Source of the DNA: Nemertoderma westbladi
Taxonomy: Eukaryota > Xenacoelomorpha > Nemertodermatida > Nemertodermatidae
NCBI GenBank assembly: GCA_032718475.1
Contig: JAUCBJ010007437.1
Span: 1-38,259 of the forward strand
Direction: 5' to 3'
Length of the DNA: 38,259 bases
Below are positions 31,658 through 38,259 of the stretch, piece by piece. A program made the position numbers and the translations under genes. The stretch's first letter is position 1; every line of letters starts with the position of its first letter. The notes beneath the pieces were generated by a model, which was not told the DNA's origin, did no database searches, and saw only the letters and a program-made list of their open reading frames with translations.

Positions 31658-32892
31658 TGTAAAAGCTTTTGTGGGATGTAACTGGCCCTTTTGCTTTGCA
31701 ATCCAGTTCCCTCCCAGGCGCTGGAATACTCTAAAAAGCTCTCTAACGCGAATGATGCAAAGCAACCGGCTGATTGGCTGATTTGTTATACGAGGGGCTC
31801 TTTGCTATGTTCTATCGGCCAACGGCTATAGCAGCAGAGTATGCAACCAGGGCAACCGAGCGGAGTGACTCATTTTGTGTGTTGGCCAAGGGCTGCAAAA
31901 ATCCTGATAGTTCGGCATTTAGATATTCGTGGAACCTGTGGAATCTGGGGTTCTGCCAATGAGAGCTATTCCTCTCTGTGTAAAAAGATACCTGCAACGG
32001 TGTTAGAGTCAGAGAGTTCTTGTTACTGTTGTGTTGTTTCTATCTAGGCCAGGAACACCGGCTCTAGAGTCAATTCGTTTCAGACTTTAGAAGAAACATT
32101 AGTAGGCTTAGATTATAGAACGTATAACTGTTATCGGCTCAATCGGCACATACATTGTCATATCATATCTTAACCTACCGTCTTAATGCTTTTACTGTTG
32201 TTATTATTTTGTATCAGTTGGTTGAATATTATTTGGAGAACATCTATAAAGAACCCAAATTTCCCAATTTTCTTGATACACTACAGGTTAGAGAGACAGG
32301 TTACATATAGCGATTGCGACTTATGTTATCGTGGTTTGTAGTGAACCTAATGCTATTTGATAGGCACTACATGAGTCAATTGCTGTTCTCTTTATGTATG
32401 ATAAAATTCATTGACGGTCGGCAAATTAGTGTGCAGTATTGTGCGTTACCGGTAGTGTGCATGATTGTGACTGATAACTAAGCATTTCCTAAAGAATGCG
32501 CCTCATACGTGAATCATAAGCCTTCCCGACTTACCATTGTGTTTAGTATAAGTCATATCTAGATACCTTTTACCTTTTACCAGTTTACCTAGATAGAGCG
32601 CCACGTCCTAAAGGAACTGTTAATATTTCCCGAAAGTGAATAATATTAGTCAGAAATTATTTATTAACGATCAATCGAATAATACAGTAAGCTTACACTG
32701 CAATAACAATCTAAGCCCTCCGAATCCAGTCTCCCGAATCCAGCGGGTGAATGGACGCGCACTAGGCTGGCTTCGGCTAATGTTGTGTTTATTGGTATTA
32801 AATACTTGTCATTTTCTAAAGTCTATTTATAAACCAAAAGACATATAAATTTTGGCAGGTTAAACTGCTAAAGGTCTTCAAAAGCGCGTACA
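31658..32892 (+). repeat. 3' LTR of element B
   Basis: 1,235 bp, TG...CA ends, preceded by GGGAGCGG like A. Similar to the LTRs of A with scattered substitutions and small indels, including an inserted T/C-rich stretch near 32565-32585. The target duplication cannot be checked because the 5' LTR is gone. Confidence 0.9.
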
Positions 32893-33428
32893 GTTAGTGA
32901 TAATTGCATAAAAATATGATTATTGTTATTGTTTATTATATGTATGCGATCCCCTTAATTATTGGGTATGTTTATAGTCCAATAAAAATATACAAAATAT
33001 TACTTTTAAAACATGCAAATACAGTAGTTGTTCTATAATGACTAATTGATTGAAGCTTTGAGATGGGAGGTCGCGTGTTGGATCCCAAACCGAGTCAGTT
33101 ACAATTTCTAAACCAACTCAGCGATATGGGTTTTTAGTTATCTTTACTTTTGGGCATAACGAAAGGGGTTGGGTAGTTACAGATTGCTTAACATTGGGAG
33201 TTAGTGTGAAGGTCTTACTGCCTTGCAGGTAAAAGCCAAGAGAGATGAGCCTATATGGGTTATCTGTGATGTTTCTTGACACAAGATCACCGGTAACTTT
33301 ACTTTATAAGACCGGTAATTTTACTTTATGGAAATATATATTAACTACGAATGAATTGGTCTTTTTTTCTGTTCGTACAGTAATAATAATTATCGTTATT
33401 TTAGCTATAATAAATTTATTAAACAATA
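32893..33428. other. Intergenic DNA downstream of element B
   Basis: No gene seen. A segment at about 33050-33300 recurs, diverged, at about 33650-33830 (shared GGATCCCA/GATCCCAGACCG and AAGCCAAGAGAGAT). The second copy contains GGGTTCGATCC, a B-box-like motif, so the pair could be tRNA-derived SINE relics or part of the local tandem duplication. AATAAA on the minus strand near 33420 may be the poly(A) signal of the spliced gene. Confidence 0.4.
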
Positions 33429-33535
33429 CTAACGTGATTCACTTGTTGATGGACTTGTTGATGAATATAGCTGAGCTACCGATGGTGATGGCGGCTGAGT
33501 GCCGTTTGGTGGTTCTGGCGACTCAGTGTCGTTAT
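33429..33535 (-). CDS. Last-exon copy 3 of predicted spliced gene
   Basis: Acceptor TTTCTATTGCAG ends at 33536. Two bases complete a codon, then 34 codons and TAG. Pro/Ser/Thr-rich, with QLYSS and ending TSESR. AATAAA follows about 10 bp after the stop, making this the likeliest true gene end. It matches the other last exons more at the protein level than at the DNA level. Confidence 0.5.
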
Positions 33536-36500
33536 CTGCAATAGAAATACAAATACTATTATTAATATTACCGAAACTTAATCCACTATTATACACATAA
33601 GAATTATCAAATAACTATGGAATTACTGTTTGATCCCAAATTTATTTTTACAGCTTCTAGCTTTGTTGTTCCGGGTTCGATCCCAGACCGTGTCAGATAC
33701 AACTTCTTAAGCAACGCAATGATATGGAAATCTTGCTTTTGTTAGGGAAGTAGTGAAATGTCAAACAGGTAATAGCCAAGAGAGATCAGCCTCAGGGTAA
33801 TCTAAGATGTTTCGAGACTTGTAAACTAATGAAATTTAAGTTCGAACAATTACTTTGCATACATTAATAATAATTATTATTATAAATATATAAATATTAA
33901 ACACAAATCCTAACGGGATTCACTTGTTGGAGTGCGAACAACGTCAGAATATAGCCGAGCTACTGGTGGTGGTTGCGGCTGTGTGTCGTTGGGTGGTTGT
34001 GGCGGCTCGTTATCTGCAATAGAACATAAATATAAATATTGATATTACCAAAATTTAATACAATATTATTGACATAAAATTTATCAAGTTTAGTTATAAT
34101 ATATTTGTTATTGCAACTCTATGCGCTCGTTCATAAAGATATATTACAACCAATAGTTTAGTTACATTACAAAGGTAGTCCCGTTGCAACATAGGATTAG
34201 TTATATAACATATTGCGTGATATATGAATTAAGGTTATATTGGTTTCACTTACCTTGATGTTGTTGTTGGTTGTTGGAACTCATTGGGGGGATCGGTGGA
34301 ACAGCTGCTGAAGTTCCTTGGGTCGTGGGGACTTGATTGTTGTCGCTAAATTCTAGAACACAAAATTTATTATTATTTTATTATATTATTAAATTTAGTG
34401 AACTAAAGAAATCTAAATTCGAAGAAATTTGTCATTTCTTTGCGAACATTAATATTAAATTAAGATATTTTAATTATTATAATAAATATATTAAATACAA
34501 ATCCTAACGGGATTCACTTGTTGGAGTGCGAACAACGTCAGAATATAGCCGAACTACTGGTGGTGGTGGCAGCTGAGTGCCGTTTGGTGGATGTGGCGGC
34601 TGAGTTTGTTATCTGTAATAGAACATAAATAGTAATATTACCGAAATTTAATCCAATATTATTTATAAATATTATCTAGTTACTGTGGAATTACAATGTT
34701 ATTATATATATATATATATACATATTTATTATCACTCTCTGCACTATCAATGGTTTAGATATGTTACAAAGGGGGTTACAAAAGTTATATAACATATTGT
34801 GTGATATATGAATTAAGGTTATATTGGTATCACTACCTTGATGTTGTTGTTGGTTGTTGGAACTCATTGGGGGGATCGGTGGAACAGCTGCTGAAGTTCC
34901 TTGGGTCGTGGAGACCTGATTGTTGTCGTCAAATACTAGAACATAAAATGTATTATTTGTATAAAAATAGTATTAATTGGAAAGTTGAGAAAGGAAAACA
35001 TATGAGATCGTTTTCCTATGGATTAATTAGTTAATAAAATAATTAATAAGGACATGTTTTGCTTTGCTTTGTTCCTACCGAGTGTCAGTATAAAGTACCG
35101 CTATAGTTTTCACCTACACATTGTTATAGTTAATATATTATGCAATGATTAAACAATAATATACATTATAGTTGCGCATAACATACGGTACTGCTATATA
35201 CATAAACAAAATGCATTACAGTGCAAAATTATAGAGATACCTGTACACATATTTAGAAACCACAACTTATTAATCATACTAACAAAACATATCAAAATAT
35301 AAATATTATAATATCAGAATATAAAACGTAGATAGTTCCACGAGAATGGATTTATATGGGATGATCACACGATAATTCAGTACAGGATATATAATGGGGA
35401 TATCAGAACACGTCGCCATAGCAGCATAGGGCTAGTTTATTTATTGAGGACTAATAGAGTATAGGAACGATAGCAACAACAGGTTAAGATATGCACTTTA
35501 AACTGAAAGTAGTTAACACTGATTTTACACAAGGCACAAAATCTAATTGGTTAAAATCACTATTGAATTTTAAAAAGAATAAGTATGTAGGTTTAAAGCT
35601 CGGTAACACAAATTAATTAAAATCACGAATCGAATTTATAAATGTATGCAGGCTAAGTTAAAAGTTAAAATCACGCTTAAAATCACATTAAAATCACGCT
35701 TAAAATCACATTAAAATAACGCTTAAAATCACTTTAAAATCACATTAAAATCACATTAAAATCACGCTTAAAATCACTTGAAATCACATTTAAAATCACA
35801 TTAAAATGACTGAAAATATTTAATTTATAGTTACCAATTAATTAGAATCACAGGTTGAATTAAAAATTTGTATGTAGATTAAAAATTATGTCTCTCGTAC
35901 CTAGATTATTTAAAATTGTATGTAGATTACAATGTTTATGGTGTACATTAGCCTCGAAGAATGCATGGCCCTTGAGGTAAAGACCTTGTCTCCCAAGGGG
36001 TCCTCGTTAAAATGTATATTAAAATAAAATTGAACTGCCATTTAAATAATTATAGGTGACGACCTTAAACAATAGTTAAATATATGATAAAAAAAGAATG
36101 TGACAAATTTAAATAGTTAAAATATATTAATGTGGTGGTAGCAACATAACCCCTGAACCCATCCGGACAATATATTTTGTACTACTGAAAGTCTACAGGT
36201 ACTACCACCGGTACTACTATAGCAGTAATGGTTCCTTCTCTTCAAATAATACAATTTAAATTATTGAATTATGTTTATTAAAAATACTCTTACAGCGAGC
36301 CATTCAATACTTAGCAACCTCGATTATGTTACAATAATTATTTAGCAATGTATGTGCAACAATAATCATGAAATCAATATTACGTGTGGTACAGCAGTTT
36401 GTTGGTATAATATTGTTAGTACAGTAGTCACTAGTCAGGTAGCAGGCCTGTTATATTCCGATATTGTAATTCCTTTTTAGTAGGCCTATTCTGCTATTAC

Positions 36501-37319
36501 TGTAGGCCTATTAAACAGTTAAAGATAAGCTTGAATTTCAAAATTATACAAGTCTGAAACACGTTTCTTTAGTTTTTGACTGCACGAAAACCCGGGTTTA
36601 TTCGCCCCATGCAGCCATGTGAAGCGTACCAGGATTTCACTATCAACCCAGGTTACAGAACTGTTGAATATAACCAAAACAATAATCGAATATAGAAAAA
36701 TGCGATGTAAAACACTTATTATAATTATGTCTATAAATTAATATATAAAAATCCAATAAAATGTCGAGCGAAAAGTGAAATCCTCGTATTTTTCGCATGG
36801 GCGGAAACCCCAGTAAAAACCTATCATTAAATCAGTATTTAACTGGTATCAAGGTATACTGTATATCAAGAGAAGTATCATATCAATATAGCAACAGGGT
36901 GACTACAATACAAAGACCGAAATAACAAAGACCTGTATAAAACACATGTGTTAACTTTCGTTTATTGTTTTGGTTCCCCCAACACGCGTCTGTAATCTGC
37001 TCCTTTACTAAGCTGCTCCCGTTACAATATTACTGTATTATGCAGGTCTTTATTATTTGGGTCTTTGTTTTGTAGTCACCCTATAGCAACAGCGTTTAGG
37101 CCTATGTCTAATATATATTGCGAAAATAATACAATAGGCAGGCAGATAGACCTACGATGAAAGACAAGCACAAATATAGGCCTAATAATAAAACTAACCA
37201 TGGAATGGAAGTACCGCTGGTAGACCCCTCTCACGTCGCGGGCATGTTGTCCGATTGTGTTTCCGTTTGCCTTCAGTACCAAGGCACTGAGTGCAAATCG
37301 TCGCCTTTCTCTTCGGCAT
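33429..37319 (-). CDS. Predicted small spliced gene with duplicated terminal exons
   Basis: No single ORF shows this gene; it appears from exon structure. The exon 1 candidate is 37319-37235 (starts MPKRKATICTQC). Middle-exon copies are 34935-34837 and 34352-34254; last-exon copies are 34612-34504, 34013-33910 and 33535-33429. Exon 1 ends in phase 1, both middle exons are 99 bp (phase 1 to 1), and two of three last exons accept phase 1. Exon 1 + 34352-34254 + 34013-33910 is 288 bp, exactly 96 codons with stop. Exon 1 encodes a zinc-knuckle-like C9-x2-C12-x8-H21-x4-C26; the rest is rich in Pro, Gln, Ser and Thr. Function unknown. The join of exon 1 to the others is inferred; the middle and last exons are better supported. 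Confidence 0.4.
33910..34013 (-). CDS. Last-exon copy 2 of predicted spliced gene
   Basis: Acceptor TTCTATTGCAG, then 2 + 33 codons + stop. It reads NEPPQPPND... and RLYSDVVRTPTSESR. Phase fits the donor of the exon at 34254. Confidence 0.55.
34254..34352 (-). CDS. Middle exon copy 2 of predicted spliced gene
   Basis: 99 bp between acceptor TGTTCTAG and the strong donor CAAG/GTAAGTG. Only one frame is open and it matches the phase of its neighbours. It encodes a Gln/Pro/Asn-rich stretch (FSDNNQVPTTQGTSAAV ... NNQQQHQ). Confidence 0.55.
34504..34612 (-). CDS. Last-exon copy 1 of predicted spliced gene, shifted frame
   Basis: 109 bp. It carries about five extra bases after the acceptor (TATTACAG) relative to the other copies. 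With the standard phase it stops early; the family frame (QPPHPPNG ... TSESR) is intact only from a few codons in. It is a decaying copy, or it uses another acceptor (CTCAG/CCG). Confidence 0.4.
34837..34935 (-). CDS. Middle exon copy 1 of predicted spliced gene
   Basis: 99 bp, nearly identical to 34254-34352, with acceptor TGTTCTAG. Its donor CAAG/GTAGTG has lost one A relative to GTAAGT in the other copy, so it may be spliced less well. Offset between copies is 583 bp, so the exon and flanking introns were duplicated together. Confidence 0.5.
35036..36571. other. Intron/intergenic DNA with minisatellite
   Basis: No exon or gene recognised. A minisatellite lies at 35662-35810. A GC-richer block at about 35950-36010 (CCTTGAGGTAAAGACC, CCCAAGGGGTCC) looks like part of a dispersed repeat, but I cannot assign it. 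Confidence 0.4.
35662..35810. repeat. TTAAAATCAC minisatellite
   Basis: About 12 units of TTAAAATCACA/GC, 11-13 bp each, with small variations. Related single units occur on both sides. Confidence 0.85.
36572..36822. mobile_element. Foldback element (imperfect inverted repeat)
   Basis: The arms at 36572-36642 and about 36774-36822 are imperfect inverses. Shared blocks are TTTTGACTG, GGGTTT, CGCCC, ATGC and AGGATTTCACT. No coding capacity. Likely an old MITE; superfamily not assigned. Confidence 0.4.
36896..37082. mobile_element. hAT-like MITE with perfect 8-bp target duplication
   Basis: 187 bp. The inverted ends (about 45 bp each) start AGGGTGACTACAA. ATAGCAAC is found directly on both sides (36888-36895 and 37083-37090). 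Internal sequence recurs as relics near 13275-13390 and 14990-15050. An 8-bp duplication is the hAT hallmark. It would lie in the first intron of the predicted spliced gene. Confidence 0.85.
37235..37319 (-). CDS. Candidate first exon of predicted spliced gene
   Basis: ATG at 37319 opens a short GC-richer frame with CTQC, KRKHNRTTCPR. The C-x2-C-x8-H-x4-C pattern with HNRTTCP resembles zinc knuckles found at the ends of some transposases and nuclear proteins. Donor-like GAC/GTGAGA at 37235/37234 gives phase 1, as needed by the middle exons. Unspliced, it would stop at 37194 after 41 codons. Confidence 0.35.
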
Positions 37320-38259
37320 CTTGATGAACACGGTTAATCAATATGATAATTATGAAGTATTAAAGTATATTATATATAAGTATTAAAGTAGAATGAACAA
37401 AGAATGAAAAAAGGAACAATTCAAGAATTTAGGCTTGGCCAACAATGTCGCCTGGAAGCCCTTAAAATCTATACTTTACTTAATCAATTGCAGAATTGAG
37501 TTTACACAAACTCTAGAATCCAATACTGCAATATACTAAGACTGTGATTGTGGAAGGAGTGCTGTTGTAGTAATAGTAGGACCTAAACCAAATACTGAGG
37601 ACTCTGAAGGACTCATCAGTATAGAAACAGCTGAAAGGACACATTCTATTGGTCGAATGGTTCCAATAAATAAGTAATGTTAAGGATGAGACCTCACAGA
37701 GCCATAGTGGGACACGACACTTTCTATTGGTTGTTCATACATAAACTGCAGAAAGATAATATCTACCAAGGTTGTGCGGGGAATGTGGGGCGAGCCACGA
37801 AGTGAGTGAGCCTTAGCGTAGTGGTACCATTAATCAACCTGTCGTTCTGTCGTTCTGTCGTGTTCAATTTAAACGTTAATAACTCGGCCAATCTTTGATG
37901 AAATCTATCCATACTTGGTACATGACTAATCAGAAGGGCAGCAATGCAGAAGGCCGTAGTACGTATGTACTGCTGTATAATCAGAATGGGTAATATTGAA
38001 ACATAACATAACTAAGATAGCTACGCCATCTAGCGGGCCAAAGGTGTAGGGCTTATGAAGATACTACACATACCCCTCTTTAGGTGGGGTGGGGTTGGCG
38101 TTAGCGCCTCAAAACAAATAGTTTATAAACAATTTATTGCTGAGTTACAGGTTAATCTAGTTTGTTATACTCGCTGTTCGAGTAACGTAAGGGCGGTTTT
38201 ATTATTCTCCCCGACCTAGTCTGGATAAGAGGGGTAACCGGTTGTGGGGCTGGCTGTGG
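37320..38259. other. Intergenic end of window
   Basis: No gene seen. A short run of TCGTTCTG repeats lies near 37843-37862. A phrase resembling GAGCCACGAAGTGAGTGAGCC near 37792 recalls 21173-21200 inside the P-like element, probably by chance or through a shared repeat. The region should hold the promoter of the minus-strand spliced gene if that gene is real. Confidence 0.4.

Larger units (their letters stand above)
24472..32892 (+). mobile_element. Element B: 5'-truncated relative of element A
   Basis: 8.4 kb, collinear with the inverse of element A from about 10578 down to 233. It keeps the gag-proximal leader, gag-protease, spacer, second ORF and 3' LTR. It lacks the 5' LTR and the first 1.1 kb of leader, ending exactly at the P-element terminus. 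Against A it has lost about 300 bp at the end of the protease frame and a large part of the gag N-terminus, and it differs throughout, so it is an older or separate insertion and not a recent duplication of A. Like A it lacks RT and integrase. Confidence 0.85.

Noticed and set aside
233-32892. Large inverted arms read as the inverted repeats of a big DNA virus or giant transposon
   Set aside because: The arms are explained by two separate LTR elements in opposite orientation: A has its own LTR pair and target duplication, and B is truncated.
33655-33700. tRNA gene suggested by GGTTCGATCC
   Set aside because: Only a B-box-like stretch; no cloverleaf or matching A-box could be traced. At most a SINE relic.
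37076-37282. 68-codon minus-strand frame overlapping the exon 1 candidate
   Set aside because: It lies in a different frame from the zinc-knuckle reading and runs into the MITE and its target duplication.

Overview
This looks like nuclear DNA of an invertebrate animal. It is AT-rich and has animal genes (EXOSC8, TMX1), canonical GT-AG splice sites, and many nested transposons: BEL/Pao-type LTR elements, a P/THAP element, a piggyBac-type MITE and hAT-type MITEs. The palindromes TACCGGTA and TAGGCCTA are unusually common throughout. I cannot name the species. Both recognisable host genes are uninterrupted single ORFs, although their human relatives are split by many introns.

Layout. (1) 228-12893: a complete LTR retrotransposon on the minus strand ('element A', 12,656 bp plus a 5-bp ATACC target duplication), with two 1,222-bp LTRs that I find differing at four positions. 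Its internal region encodes a BEL/Pao-type Gag-protease and, downstream, a second cysteine-rich ORF. There is no reverse transcriptase, RNase H core or integrase. A piggyBac-like MITE (7195-7679) interrupts gag. (2) 12894-20869: host DNA with a 2.8-kb non-autonomous hAT-like element (about 13840-16646), EXOSC8 (+, 16860-17675), a small MITE (18679-18933) and TMX1 (-, 19265-20140). (3) 20870-24471: a P-element-like transposon with 67-bp terminal inverted repeats and an uninterrupted 865-aa THAP transposase. (4) 24472-32892: 'element B', a plus-strand relative of A. It keeps leader, gag-protease, the second ORF and the 3' LTR, but its 5' end is cut exactly at the outer end of the P element. (5) 32893-38259: host DNA with a previously unseen small spliced gene on the minus strand (exons between 37319 and 33429, terminal exons tandemly duplicated), a minisatellite, a foldback element and a hAT MITE with a perfect 8-bp target duplication.

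How it fits together. A and B are related elements in opposite orientation that bracket the EXOSC8-TMX1 segment. They share the same missing pol segment but differ by many independent indels, so the RT-less design predates both insertions. It was probably copied in trans by a full BEL/Pao relative. The P element appears to have inserted into B's leader, after which the sequence on its far side was lost.

Strongest leads for something undescribed: the RT-less BEL family with an extra zinc-knuckle ORF whose middle has been swapped between copies; its leader with evenly spaced ATACCGGTAT palindromes; a duplicated stem-loop followed by AATAAA between the two ORFs; and the small spliced gene at 33.4-37.3 kb.
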